From assembly GCA_009668975.1 (NCBI GenBank), contig SBEG01000001.1:291402-355401 (forward strand): a DNA stretch of 64,000 nt, given 5' to 3'. Shown piece by piece: positions 25,338-34,327 of this stretch. The position numbers and the translations under genes were made by a program. Origin of the DNA: Deltaproteobacteria bacterium. Lineage in GTDB: Bacteria > Desulfobacterota > Desulfuromonadia > Geobacterales > Geobacteraceae. Each line of letters opens with the position of its first letter. Within the stretch, counting starts at the first letter, position 1. Under the pieces are notes generated by a model. That model was not told the DNA's origin, made no database searches, and saw nothing but the letters and a program-made list of their open reading frames with translations.

Positions 25338-27479
25338 TTAAGGCTGCCATTCTTCACGCCAGGACAAATCGGCTAAAGCCTGGATAGCCAGGCTCTTCCA
25401 TACCGGGTCTTTCCCCTCCCGCACCAGCTGTTCCCAATGGGAACGGGCATCGGCCGATTTTTTCAGGACCAAGAAAGCCTCCCCCATCTTGAACAGGAAC
25501 ATATCCCGGCGATCCCCGCGAGAGGACTCGAATCCTGCGCGATACGTTTGCAGGGCGCCTTCATTTTCGCGTCGGGCAAGTTGCGCGGCGGCAATCACCA
25601 TCCTGGCGTCCGCGGTCAGAGCCGAGTCGGTGTCCGGCGGCAGACTCGCAAGGTAGCGTCCCATTGCTTTCCGGGCACGAGCGAGATCAGGCAGTTTTTC
25701 ACAGGCCTTGCCAAGATAGTAATAACTTGACGGATCCCGGGCTTTCGACTTTTCATTCAGCAGCGGCGACAAGGTAGTAATCGCGGCGCCCGTGTCTCCA
25801 TTGCGGAATTGTATCCAGCCGATACGTTCCCGAATTTGTTGTGCATGGCTGTCGGCCGGGTATCTTGACAGATAGAGCTTGCCCGACGCCTCCGCCATGG
25901 CAATTTTGCCGAGCGCCCAGGCATCTTCGTGTATCCGGAAATAAAGGAACGATTCATTTGGTCCTACCCATGCCGTATCGGCCATGGCACTGAAAACTTC
26001 GAGTTCCTCACGAGCCATCCCCAGCTTCGTGAAGCAGCCGGAGACGTGCGGGATAAACTCCTTTTCAGCGACGCAGCGTGCCAGATAGCTGCGATTATCC
26101 AGGACAAGTTTGACCAGGCCCTTGCAATCTCCCCTTTCGGCCAGCTCCCGGTACAACAAAAGAAGCAGGTCTTCCCGCATGGTAGCCGCCACATTGGCGA
26201 AGATTCCGGCAGGAAATTTTTTCAGGTACTCGGCAATGGAACTGACGGCAGCATCAGCAGGACCATACATTGAGGTTATGAGAGCGGATTTGAAAAGATT
26301 TTCCTCCTTCAGGACCGGATCACTGGTCTTTTTATGAATGTCGAAATATTCATCGGCAAGAGAAAGGTAGCTGGTGCTATTGACCGCAAAAAGCCGCTGG
26401 TCGGCCAAACGGGTGGCCGCCAGGTATGCGGCCCTTGTCCCGGCAAAGGCCTTCGCAACCGTTCTGTATACCGCTACGGCATCTGACAGACGTCCGCCAC
26501 GGGCCGAAATGTCCGCAAGCCGAACCAGCAAAATTGGTCCATATTTGGTTTGCGACATGCCGACAATCATCTTTTCCAGAATTTTACGGCCGGAAACACT
26601 CTCGCCGCACCGGCCCAGCGTATCAGCGTAGGCAAAGACCATGGAGGGGCTCTGGACCAGATAGTCCGGCCAGATTTTTTCACCTTCGCGAAACCAGCGG
26701 AGCGCCGAATCATATTTTTGCAACTGGTATTGGGCCTCGCCAAGGCGGAAGGACGCTATCGCACGCAGAGAAGGTTGTTTGCTCAGAAAGCTGGAAAAGA
26801 TTTCCTCGGCCTCCGCACCTTTTTCACGATACAGAAGATTTTCTCCCCGCAGAAACAGTTTGAGATCATCACCGGAAAGAAGCTTGCTGATGAGTGGACC
26901 AGGCGTCGGAAAAAAGGGAATCTCCGAGAGCAGCGGAGGGTCAAAGTCATGAATCAGCTTGTCCGCACCTTTCCAGATCTGGTCGCGGCCGTGCGGCATG
27001 GACGCGATACCATTCACCTGCAGAGCTCCGCCGACATCCAGCGTCAGGACATTCGGCAGACAGACATCAAGAAAACGAAATCCCGGAGCATCCTCCTTCA
27101 CGGTAAACGCAAGACGGAGCCGGGTACCCTGATCGGTAAATTGCAGCCGCTCAATCCTGGAATCAGCATAGGCGGCGAACTTTTTCAGCGCGGAGCCATG
27201 GGTATCTTCAAAGGTCAGAACGACCTTCCGGCCGGGAGCATGGGAAATTCTGTAGCGGGGAGCTGAAGCAAAGACAAAGACCAGGCGGGTGAACTTCTCC
27301 TTATTCTGCACCTCCATCCGGTAAAGCCGGTTAGGGCTCTTCGCTGCCAGGAGATCACCGCAAAAAAGAACCAGGAGAAAAAATCCGCATAAAGCGAAGC
27401 GGCAGGCAATAGCCAGCAGCTGCTGTCCGAACGATTTTTCCTTGCCCTTCCTTCTATTTTCAGACGATCCGATTTCCAC
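25338..27479 (-). CDS. Large exported TPR-repeat protein
   Basis: The product is 713 residues from GTG 27479, which has GGAGG nine bases upstream; the frame extends further but without a good start. A charged N terminus leads into a signal or anchor helix (about residues 24-42) ending LLAAKS. It is followed by a beta-rich AMIN-like region with YRMEVQNKEKFTRLVFVFAS, then repeated helical TPR-type units up to the C terminus (such as FRLGEAQYQLQKYDSALRWF and YYYLGKACEKLPDLARARKA). Similar proteins sit beside flagellar operons and may help motor assembly in the periplasm. Function unproven. Confidence 0.75.
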   Translation of the reverse strand: MEIGSSENRRKGKEKSFGQQLLAIACRFALCGFFLLVLFCGDLLAAKSPNRLYRMEVQNKEKFTRLVFVFASAPRYRISHAPGRKVVLTFEDTHGSALKKFAAYADSRIERLQFTDQGTRLRLAFTVKEDAPGFRFLDVCLPNVLTLDVGGALQVNGIASMPHGRDQIWKGADKLIHDFDPPLLSEIPFFPTPGPLISKLLSGDDLKLFLRGENLLYREKGAEAEEIFSSFLSKQPSLRAIASFRLGEAQYQLQKYDSALRWFREGEKIWPDYLVQSPSMVFAYADTLGRCGESVSGRKILEKMIVGMSQTKYGPILLVRLADISARGGRLSDAVAVYRTVAKAFAGTRAAYLAATRLADQRLFAVNSTSYLSLADEYFDIHKKTSDPVLKEENLFKSALITSMYGPADAAVSSIAEYLKKFPAGIFANVAATMREDLLLLLYRELAERGDCKGLVKLVLDNRSYLARCVAEKEFIPHVSGCFTKLGMAREELEVFSAMADTAWVGPNESFLYFRIHEDAWALGKIAMAEASGKLYLSRYPADSHAQQIRERIGWIQFRNGDTGAAITTLSPLLNEKSKARDPSSYYYLGKACEKLPDLARARKAMGRYLASLPPDTDSALTADARMVIAAAQLARRENEGALQTYRAGFESSRGDRRDMFLFKMGEAFLVLKKSADARSHWEQLVREGKDPVWKSLAIQALADLSWREEWQP

Positions 27480-27681
27480 TACCTGATCCTCCAGCAGAGA
27501 TGCTTTCCGGTAACACAGGGGCAAAACCCGTGCCGCTTGACCGCAGAGGACAGAGATCCGGTTCCGGCAGGCAATCGAACCGTCAGGTATATTTCCCGGG
27601 CAGCGGGGAAAGGGTCGAAAACCAGCATAACCCAACGCATAACATAGTGTATTATTTAGTTTTTGCTAGAGAGGGGCAAAT

Positions 27682-27894
27682 ATGGCAGGAAAAAAGTACC
27701 GCTCAAAGATATCTGCAAAGGAAGGAAAACATCTCCGCTCAAATCCCGGACAACCCGGAAAAGAGCTGACATCAGGTCATGAAGTCAAAGAAGCGTTACC
27801 GGATACAGGTCGTTATTTTGACACTCGCGTCAAGCAGCGGCAAGGAATTTGCCGAGTTTGCCAAGGAGTTCGTTCTGCTCGTACGGTTTCATGA
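27682..27894 (+). CDS. Doubtful small basic protein
   Basis: A 70-residue Lys/Arg/Ser-rich frame (MAGKKYRSKISAKEGKH at the start) with a good ribosome site GAGAGGGG eight bases before ATG 27682. Its last 65 bases overlap the 3' end of the convergent receiver-domain gene, where codon use becomes that of a shadow frame. Not recognised. It may be real only in its first part, or not at all. Confidence 0.25.
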   Translation: MAGKKYRSKISAKEGKHLRSNPGQPGKELTSGHEVKEALPDTGRYFDTRVKQRQGICRVCQGVRSARTVS

Positions 27895-28888
27895 TGATAT
27901 CTTTCGCTCCGTTTTTCAACGCTTTAAAAATTCCGGTTCGTGTCCATTGACAGGCACAGGCGATAATGGGCAATTGGGAGTTTCCTGACAGCTCCTTGAT
28001 CTTGGAGCACAGGGACAGTTCCCATTCATCCGCTTTCTTCATCCCGAGCACTACGGCTTGAATCTCATCCATGGAAAAGAATTCTTTCATATCGGCCCCC
28101 AGACCGGAGGCATGGATGGTAAAGCCATTGGCGGTAAGAAAGCCCTTTACCGCCTCCCGCTCCTCAAGGTCATCTTCCAGGATCAGCACCGCCCCTCCCC
28201 CGGAAAATCCGGAAGCACCCTTTCCTTCAGCGTCAGACGGGAAGAGCCGGCGGAGAGACTCTGCCTGATCATGGATGGCCGGTTCATCGTTTTGAGGTTC
28301 CGGGGCGGCTTCCTGGGGATCGATACACCTGGCGAGTGAAAAGGGGACCAGGATATCGAATCGGTTTAGATCATCCCCCCCCAGTCTGATCTGTGCCTTG
28401 TAAACCAGATATTCCTCATCGGGAACCGGCAAACTATCGGTGACCTCATCAACCTGAGGAACAAATTTCGATGGCGGGAGCTGCTTGAGGTGAAACTTTT
28501 CCGGCAGAAGCGGCTGAAAAACGGAATTGAAAGTACCGATTATCTGATTTGCAATCTCGGAAAAAGCATCGATATCGTCCGCTTCCAGAATCAGGAGTTT
28601 ACGCTTTTCAGATATGCGTCCCGGCGGAATACCCAGGAGGATACCACTCATCAGGATTGCATCACGCAACGAGAAAACCATATGAAGCTGGCCGGGATAA
28701 TCCTCCCGGGAATCAACCGGCACAACAAAAGCCGAGTCTTCCAAATCGTTAAGATAAGCTGTTTTGTCGAATTCCTTGACTTCGGTGTCATTCACCGTGA
28801 GTTCCTGATTCAACAGCATGCTGCTTTCTTCAGCAGATTGCTTGAGTGCCGATTGAATCATTTTCTTCAGTTTCTCGAATCCCGCCAT
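27830..28888 (-). CDS. CheC-like domain fused to a response regulator receiver
   Basis: The 352-residue protein has two parts. Residues about 25-200 resemble CheC/CheX/FliY-type phosphatase domains, with FSLRDAILMSGILLGIP and a helix containing DDIDAFSEIANQIIGTFNSV, close to the E-x2-N pattern. After a linker (about 205-235), residues 236-350 form a receiver domain with acidic pair LEDDLEE and the C-terminal KPYEQNEL lysine. The usual phospho-acceptor Asp is replaced: the strand reads AVVLGMKKAD, with Gly where Asp is expected, so phosphorylation is doubtful. It lies beside cheX and cheY and probably affects motor signalling. Confidence 0.7.
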   Translation of the reverse strand: MAGFEKLKKMIQSALKQSAEESSMLLNQELTVNDTEVKEFDKTAYLNDLEDSAFVVPVDSREDYPGQLHMVFSLRDAILMSGILLGIPPGRISEKRKLLILEADDIDAFSEIANQIIGTFNSVFQPLLPEKFHLKQLPPSKFVPQVDEVTDSLPVPDEEYLVYKAQIRLGGDDLNRFDILVPFSLARCIDPQEAAPEPQNDEPAIHDQAESLRRLFPSDAEGKGASGFSGGGAVLILEDDLEEREAVKGFLTANGFTIHASGLGADMKEFFSMDEIQAVVLGMKKADEWELSLCSKIKELSGNSQLPIIACACQWTRTGIFKALKNGAKDIIMKPYEQNELLGKLGKFLAAA

Positions 28889-28918
28889 GATGCTGCACCG
28901 CTCCGTTCCGCTGGTTGG

Positions 28919-29422
28919 TTATTCTTTTCTTAATTTGAGACTGACCAGAAAACTGTCATTTTCGTGGGTGAAGGGGACAATCACGCAGTCACTGTCCGAC
29001 ATGGCGTTGATGGTGTACTCCTCACCGGAAATAACGGTAGGAATGGAAAGATTGATATCCATCCCGCCCTTGGAAAGGACCATTTTTACATAGCCGCCAA
29101 GCATATTGGCGATCTCGCCGAGGGCGTCGGTCACATCTTCTCCGACCTCGTCCACATCCATGCCGAGCATGTTTGACGTTACCTGGAGAGCGAAACTCTG
29201 GGGGCAATGAATTGCGAGAATACCGGTATAGGTGCCGGCCATGCCAACCATGCCGCTGATACTGCAGTGGAACGTGTTAACCGACTCGCTCAGAGGGAAA
29301 TTGGCGTCCAAATCCATCATGATCATGGTGGAAAATACTTCCTTGGTCGCATCAATCACGTGACGGGCCATATCCGCTTCATTCAGGTGGGCCGACTCTT
29401 CGACCATAGCATTCAGCGTCAT
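28919..29422 (-). CDS. CheX-type CheY-phosphate phosphatase
   Basis: CheX dephosphorylates CheY-P. The 167-residue protein has the CheX fold: an N-terminal helix, beta strands with FHCSISGMVGMAGTYTGILA, and the catalytic helix DALGEIANMLGGYVK (about residues 99-113) holding the conserved Glu and Asn of E-x2-N. Chemotaxis signal strength would be tuned through the adjacent CheY. It overlaps cheY by 4 bases. Confidence 0.88.
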   Translation of the reverse strand: MTLNAMVEESAHLNEADMARHVIDATKEVFSTMIMMDLDANFPLSESVNTFHCSISGMVGMAGTYTGILAIHCPQSFALQVTSNMLGMDVDEVGEDVTDALGEIANMLGGYVKMVLSKGGMDINLSIPTVISGEEYTINAMSDSDCVIVPFTHENDSFLVSLKLRKE

Positions 29423-29781
29423 AGCAGACCTCCGAGCTTTTCATTGAGCTGATCAGGAGTAAACGGCTTCTTGATGCTGGCGCTGGCGCCACTGGCAAGT
29501 GCTTCCTTGATGATATCTTCGCCGCCTTCGGTAGTTATCATTACGATCGGCACCGTGTTTCCATTCGCCCGGACCTGCTTGATAAACTCGAGACCATCCA
29601 TGTTCGGCATATTAATGTCCGAAAGAATCAGATTGACATTCTTTTCCGAAAGTACGCTTAGCCCTTCGATACCATCGCCTGCCTCGAAGATATCATCAAC
29701 GGCGAGGCCCGCCTGTCTCAGGGACCGGGAAATAATCTTCCTCATGGTTGAGGAATCATCAACAATCAAAACATTAGCCAT
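29419..29781 (-). CDS. cheY: Chemotaxis response regulator CheY
   Basis: CheY is a single-domain receiver that, when phosphorylated, binds FliM and alters motor rotation. The 120-residue protein starts MANVLIVDDSSTMRKI with acidic pocket DD at residues 8-9, phospho-acceptor in ILSDINMPNMDGLEF (Asp52), a Thr/Ser switch in VMITTE and the Lys of IKKPF near residue 104. ATG 29781 is chosen over an upstream start. Translationally coupled to cheX. Confidence 0.93.
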   Translation of the reverse strand: MANVLIVDDSSTMRKIISRSLRQAGLAVDDIFEAGDGIEGLSVLSEKNVNLILSDINMPNMDGLEFIKQVRANGNTVPIVMITTEGGEDIIKEALASGASASIKKPFTPDQLNEKLGGLL

Positions 29782-29952
29782 AACCAACTCTCCTCTCATT
29801 TGGTAAAAATTGACCAGCGACTGCCAGATAGAACTCTCGTCAAAACCTGTCTCACGCTCTCGCCATGCGGATAAGCCGGGAAAACGGCGCGAGTTTCCGC
29901 TGAAACCGGTCTTGGTTCAAAACTCCGGTACAAGGGGTCATTTCAGAGTTTC

Positions 29953-29979
29953 TTATCGCGAGATTTTACAGGAACTTTA
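29953..29979 (-). promoter_or_regulatory. Candidate sigma-28 (FliA) promoter before cheY
   Basis: The minus strand reads TAAA, 15 bases, then CGCGATAA, close to the sigma-28 consensus TAAA-N15-GCCGATAA (two mismatches at the start of the -10 box). The predicted start near 29946 gives a leader of about 165 bases before cheY. It would place cheY-cheX in the late flagellar class. Confidence 0.4.
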
Positions 29980-30184
29980 GTCTTTTCTTTGTTCACCTCA
30001 AACCTGACGCGAAAAACTGAAAAATCACCACCCCGGTGCGCGGTTTTCATGGGAGAGGTTCTACCAATCCCAGATCAACGATCATCTCAAGGCGGCGAGG
30101 ATTGAGGCGGCGCGGCGCACTGAAGAGTACGTTGAGCAGCCGAAGACGAGCCGACGCAGAGAGGGCCTTGACAGGGAGTCGGAA
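29980..30184. other. Intergenic, unidentified coding-like fragment
   Basis: This stretch between cheY and the histidine kinase holds about 120 bases with open frames on both strands. On the minus strand one reads SAPRRLNPRRLEMIVDLGLV; on the plus strand another reads SQINDHLKAARIEAARRTEE. Neither belongs to a recognised gene nor has a start with a ribosome site. It may be a relic or a repeated element. Confidence 0.3.
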
Positions 30185-31267
30185 TTACTCCTTGATCGGA
30201 GCGATTACGGTAAATGTACTCCCCTTGCCGACAACACTCGTGACCTCAATGGTACCGCCATGGGCTTCGACAATCTCCTTGCTCAAGGCAAGTCCGAGCC
30301 CGGAACCCTTGAATCCGGCTGCCTGCTCGGTGCGGAAATATTTCTTGAATATTGATGAAGTGTCACTTTCAGCGATACCGATTCCGCTGTCTTTCACAGA
30401 CACCCGGAAATTGCCTTGACGAACCTGCGCGGAAACCGTCACCTTCCCGCCCCGCGGGGTGAATTTAACGGCATTTCCGACAATATTGGCAAAGACCCGC
30501 GAGAACTGTTTGGTATCAAGTTCCACCTGCTGAAACTTGCGCGGCAGCTTCACTACCAGTGACACGCCCTGCTCGTCCGCTTCCAACTGCCGATCATGAC
30601 AACAGCTTTCCAGCAGTGCGGCAAGATCACACGGCAACCGCTTAATCTGCACCAGCCCCATCTCCAGCCGGTAGACGTCAAGCAGGTCTTCAATCATCGA
30701 ATAGAGGCTCTTGCCGCTGCGTTCCATGTCTTCAAGTGTCTTCTGCAGCTTTGGGTGGATATCTCCCCACATGCCAAGCTTGATCGCCTGCACATACCCT
30801 TGCAGCACCATGAGGGGTGATTTCAGATCATGGGTCATCTTGGCAACGAACTCCTCACGGCTGCGCTTCTCATCTCGCTCCGCAGTAACGTCTGAAAGCT
30901 CATAGATGCTTCCGAGCAACACCTTGGCCGAAGAAAGAACCTCAGAGGAGCGGACCTGCAAAACACGGCCGCAGATATTCATTTCCAGGGGGTAATCCCG
31001 GCAATCTTCACTGAGAACTTTATAGAGTGGAGTACGCAGGGGAAGCATATCAATGCGCTTACCGATTACCGTCTCCTTGAAAACATTCAGAAGAGTTTCG
31101 GCTTTACGATTCATGAAAGTCAATATGCCACTGCAATTGGTAAAAATGACACCGGTCGAGAGGGAGTCAAGAAATGAGTCGGCCATGAAAGCGTCTGAAA
31201 ATGCAGTGAAAAGAATATCCTGATTATTCCTGTTCATTGTTAAAAGACCGCATCCCATTCTGTGCAC
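30185..31267 (-). CDS. PAS domain sensor histidine kinase
   Basis: A soluble kinase of 360 residues: an N-terminal PAS fold (about 20-125, FLDSLSTGVIFTNCSGILTF), HisKA with H box FVAKMTHDLKSPL (about 146-158, phospho-acceptor His in THDL), then N box NIVGNAVKFTP, G1 DSGIGI and G2 GSGLGLAL in the HATPase domain. No membrane helix is seen. It presumably phosphorylates one of the two NtrC-type regulators upstream. The start is GTG 31267 with AGAGGAG; ATG 31258 is an alternative. A sigma-54-type promoter lies 33-48 bases upstream. Confidence 0.9.
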   Translation of the reverse strand: MHRMGCGLLTMNRNNQDILFTAFSDAFMADSFLDSLSTGVIFTNCSGILTFMNRKAETLLNVFKETVIGKRIDMLPLRTPLYKVLSEDCRDYPLEMNICGRVLQVRSSEVLSSAKVLLGSIYELSDVTAERDEKRSREEFVAKMTHDLKSPLMVLQGYVQAIKLGMWGDIHPKLQKTLEDMERSGKSLYSMIEDLLDVYRLEMGLVQIKRLPCDLAALLESCCHDRQLEADEQGVSLVVKLPRKFQQVELDTKQFSRVFANIVGNAVKFTPRGGKVTVSAQVRQGNFRVSVKDSGIGIAESDTSSIFKKYFRTEQAAGFKGSGLGLALSKEIVEAHGGTIEVTSVVGKGSTFTVIAPIKE

Positions 31268-31299
31268 ACTCCTCTGTTTGGATTCTACCGATAGTCTTC

Positions 31300-31315
31300 A
31301 GCAATAAATCTGCCA
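31300..31315 (-). promoter_or_regulatory. Sigma-54 (RpoN) promoter before the histidine kinase
   Basis: The minus strand reads TGGCAGATTTATTGCT, matching TGGCAC-N5-TTGCT except G for C at position 6. Start would be near 31288, just upstream of the ribosome site of the kinase gene. If real, the kinase belongs to the sigma-54 regulon it may control. Confidence 0.55.
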
Positions 31316-31720
31316 AGAATTGGATAGTAGGTACCAGAAGGTATTTTCAGGGAGCAGCACAGATTATTACGATCCTCTTTTCGGGTGTAAAGTCATCGTC
31401 AAGGTTACCGACCTAATGCATATTGCTTAGTTATTTCGGCAATTTGCACATTAGATCCCGACCGGACGAAAAATATTCGTCAGAAGATAAATATTTCTCC
31501 ACGCAAACCCGAAGGAAGTTCGCAACCCGGTCACGAATGCCCTGACTGCCAGAATTATGACATCAAAACGTGACCCGAGGATTACTGAGAAAATCTTCGC
31601 CGGGAGATGATTACACCTTCGAGTAACGGTATCAGGGAAAAAGCTGGGCAGGTCAACGGGAAGAAACAAGCCAAAAAGGAGAAGATACGGTGAAGGCGGG
31701 TGAAAAATCGGGAGTGTAAT
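31316..31720. other. Intergenic, nothing recognised
   Basis: The rest of the gap between the kinase and the lytic transglycosylase gene shows no gene, strong terminator or RNA on either strand. Confidence 0.4.
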
Positions 31721-32506
31721 TTAACCGGCGTAGTCTGAGTAGAGGGATTTCACCTTTACCAGGTAGTCTCTCGTCTCGCGTGGAAGGAAACTGCCTCTTT
31801 TGTCAACATTGCCCGGTCCCCAGTTATAGGCAGCCAGAGCGGATTCCAGATTTCCGTCATACCTGTCGAGCATTTGACGGAGATAACGTGTTCCCGCCAT
31901 GACATTCTGTTCGGGATTGAAAGAATCGGTAACACCCAACCCCCTTGCCGTCCCCGGCATAAGTTGCATGAGGCCGCGGGCACCGGCAGGTGAAACCGCG
32001 TTGGGGTTGAAATTGCTTTCGGCTTTGATCACCGCTTTGATCAAACCGGGGTCAATCTGATAGCGGCGAGAGGCTTTTCCGACAATCTCGTTAAGTGTTC
32101 CCGGCACAGCGTGGGGTTCTGCGGCAACAGTTCCGGGAGAAATTTCGTCAGTGGGTAAAACTTCAGCCGAAATCCCGGGGGAATCCTGTGCTACTGCTCC
32201 CGCGGCGTCACGGTAGCTGGACAGGGCTCGAAGCAGGTTCTCGGGCAGCGTCCCGGAATAAGAGTTGAAAGAATTTTGCTGGGTGGAGTCTAGAGTAAGG
32301 GCATCCCGCATCATGCGAAGGCGGAGAAGTTCCACCCGTGCGGTCAAAGCGGCAGGGTCGCTCGGCAGGGTGGTTTCGCCCTTCCCGGCAGCTGCAAGCA
32401 GTTGCGCAAAAGCGGCGGTTTTACCCGAATGCTCACCTGCCGCGGGTTTGACCGCGATGGTTTCGGCAGATTGTGGAAACAGGTTTTCAACGGCGCGAAT
32501 CGACAT
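31721..32506 (-). CDS. Lytic transglycosylase (SLT domain), flagellum-linked
   Basis: The 261-residue protein has a long low-complexity N-terminal part (to about residue 135) and a C-terminal SLT lytic transglycosylase domain with catalytic Glu in AVIKAESNFNPNAVSP, then GARGLMQLMPGTARGLGV and ALAAYNWGPGNV. Such enzymes cut peptidoglycan to open a path for the flagellar rod, much as FlgJ does elsewhere; no separate flgJ is seen here. There is no clear signal peptide, suggesting export by the flagellar apparatus. It lies 16 bases after the sigma-54 regulator gene. Confidence 0.88.
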   Translation of the reverse strand: MSIRAVENLFPQSAETIAVKPAAGEHSGKTAAFAQLLAAAGKGETTLPSDPAALTARVELLRLRMMRDALTLDSTQQNSFNSYSGTLPENLLRALSSYRDAAGAVAQDSPGISAEVLPTDEISPGTVAAEPHAVPGTLNEIVGKASRRYQIDPGLIKAVIKAESNFNPNAVSPAGARGLMQLMPGTARGLGVTDSFNPEQNVMAGTRYLRQMLDRYDGNLESALAAYNWGPGNVDKRGSFLPRETRDYLVKVKSLYSDYAG

Positions 32507-32522
32507 GGGTCCTCTGCGGTGC

Positions 32523-33917
32523 TCAAATTGCGAAGGCCAGCTCCGTAGTACTCATTTTCTTCTTTTTCAGTTTTTCGATGAAAGTGGTTCGCTTCAAATT
32601 GAGCAGAGTGGCAGCCTCCTTCTTGTTGCCGCCTGTTTTTTCCAAGGCCTGCAGTATGAGACGGTTTTCGAACTCCTCAACGGCACTGCTCAGGCAGATA
32701 CCATCGCTCGGCAGCGGTACAGCTTCAGCGCGAGGCGCGCGAACCGTACCACGGTATTTCTCAGGCAAATCCTGCAGGGTTATCGTACCACTTCCTTTCA
32801 GAATCACCATCCGTTCAACCAGGTTCTCCAGTTCACGAATGTTGCCCGGCCAGTCAAAAGCGACAAGAGCATCCAGCGCTTCACGGTCGAAACCCTCGAC
32901 ATTTCGTCTGCTTTGCCGGCAGAATTTTTCGATAAAACTGTCGACCAAAAGGGGAATATCTTCTTTTCTCTCCCGCAGGGGCGGAATGACGATCGGTATC
33001 ACGGACAGACGATAGAAAAGGTCCTCACGGAAGATTTTCTCTTCAACAAGATTTTCCAGATTCTGATTTGTTGCGGCTATGATTCTTGTATCGATTTTTT
33101 TTGAACGCGTCGCTCCGACAGGTTCCAATTCGCGGCTCTGGAGAACTCTGAGCAGTTTCACTTGGAGGCTGGTCTTCATATCCCCGATCTCATCGAGGAA
33201 CAAGGTACCCCTGTCAGCCATCTCGAAACGGCCGACCCGATTTGCCACGGCACCGGTAAAAGAACCTTTTACGTGACCGAAAAGCTCGCTTTCGAGAAGT
33301 TCGTCAGGGATTGCCCCGCAGTTGACCGGGATAAAATTCTTACTGCGACGGGAACTGAGTTCGTGAATGGACTGGGCAACGAGCTCCTTACCGGTTCCCG
33401 ACTCACCCTGAATAAGAACCGTGGCATCGGAATCGGCAACCTTTTCGATCAGTTCAAAAAGCGCCATCATTTTAGGACTTTCTCCGATCATCTTTATGCG
33501 GGACCGGTTTCTGACGTTCGGAGTCGAGCGGTAGCTTCGGCTCTGCAGAGCATGATGCTCAAAGCCACGCTGAATGATCGAATCAAGCTCCTCAAGATCG
33601 AACGGCTTTTCCAGGTAGAAAAAAGCACCCGCCTTGAGGAGATTTGCGGTCATGACACTGTTGCCGTAGGCACTGTAGACAACGGCAACCAACTCGGGCC
33701 TGATCGCCTTGACGCGCTTGATGAATTCCAGACCATTAATTTTCGGCATCATCACGTCAGTTACCACAAGATCGATATCTTCAGCTTCAATCTTCTCCAA
33801 AGCTTCCATCGCATCGCAGGCTTGAAAAACCTGGTAACCCTTGTACCCAAGAAACGTGGAAACAAGATCCCTTGTTTGCTTGTCATCATCGGTTATCAGG
33901 ATTCTCTTTTCTGCCAT
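32523..33917 (-). CDS. Sigma-54-dependent response regulator 1 (NtrC family)
   Basis: 464 residues: receiver domain with phospho-acceptor Asp in DLVVTDVMMPKINGLEF (about residue 54), AAA+ domain with Walker A GESGTGKE (about 170-177), loop GSFTGA (about 218-223) and Walker B TLFLDEIGDM, and a C-terminal Fis-type HTH (NKKEAATLLNLKRTTFIEKL). The loop that contacts sigma-54 is GSFTGA instead of GAFTGA. It is co-transcribed with the lytic transglycosylase. It resembles the master flagellar regulators of Geobacter relatives, but no exact name can be assigned. Confidence 0.93.
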   Translation of the reverse strand: MAEKRILITDDDKQTRDLVSTFLGYKGYQVFQACDAMEALEKIEAEDIDLVVTDVMMPKINGLEFIKRVKAIRPELVAVVYSAYGNSVMTANLLKAGAFFYLEKPFDLEELDSIIQRGFEHHALQSRSYRSTPNVRNRSRIKMIGESPKMMALFELIEKVADSDATVLIQGESGTGKELVAQSIHELSSRRSKNFIPVNCGAIPDELLESELFGHVKGSFTGAVANRVGRFEMADRGTLFLDEIGDMKTSLQVKLLRVLQSRELEPVGATRSKKIDTRIIAATNQNLENLVEEKIFREDLFYRLSVIPIVIPPLRERKEDIPLLVDSFIEKFCRQSRRNVEGFDREALDALVAFDWPGNIRELENLVERMVILKGSGTITLQDLPEKYRGTVRAPRAEAVPLPSDGICLSSAVEEFENRLILQALEKTGGNKKEAATLLNLKRTTFIEKLKKKKMSTTELAFAI

Positions 33918-34327
33918 AGCCTATTCCTCCTGGGCACTAACTGCCTGCAATCTGCACAATAACAATAGAACAATGTTGCGTTGACTATTATTACTGCAAC
34001 AAGAGTACCAATAACCAATTTTTTTTAATTGCTGGTTATACCCTGCAATTTCAATATGTTATATCTATTTACAAAATTTAAAACAATCAAGCAGAACTTA
34101 ACGGAATGTGCAGACACTGAACAGCAAGCTTCAACCGCCAGCAAAAAACACTGTAATTCAGAATAGTTAAAGGCCAAGAAAAAGATTTGATCAGGGACTG
34201 AACAATGAGGAGGGAAAATATGAATGGAAACGTAACGCCAACCGAAGCATGGACTCGTCACACGAAAACAAAAACATCACAAAACAAGAGGTACCGTTAA
34301 TTCCGAAAGTTTCTGCAGCAGATAATT
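33918..34327. other. AT-rich intergenic region
   Basis: The 410-base gap between the two sigma-54 regulators is markedly AT-rich compared with the surrounding genes, and no protein or RNA gene is recognised. It must contain the promoter of regulator 1. Confidence 0.4.

Noticed and set aside
27480..27640. Possible c-di-GMP (GEMM) or other riboswitch between the TPR gene and 27682
   Set aside because: GGGGCAAAACCC and several hairpins recall GEMM, but the conserved GACGCAAAGC core and the receptor strand are missing on both strands. An Infernal search with RF01051 would decide.
30036..30419. 127-residue plus-strand frame overlapping the kinase 3' end
   Set aside because: Mostly antisense to the histidine kinase; Arg-rich composition typical of a shadow frame.
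34025..34261. 78-residue frame in the AT-rich gap between the two regulators
   Set aside because: Composition follows the AT-rich background with no domain or ribosome site.
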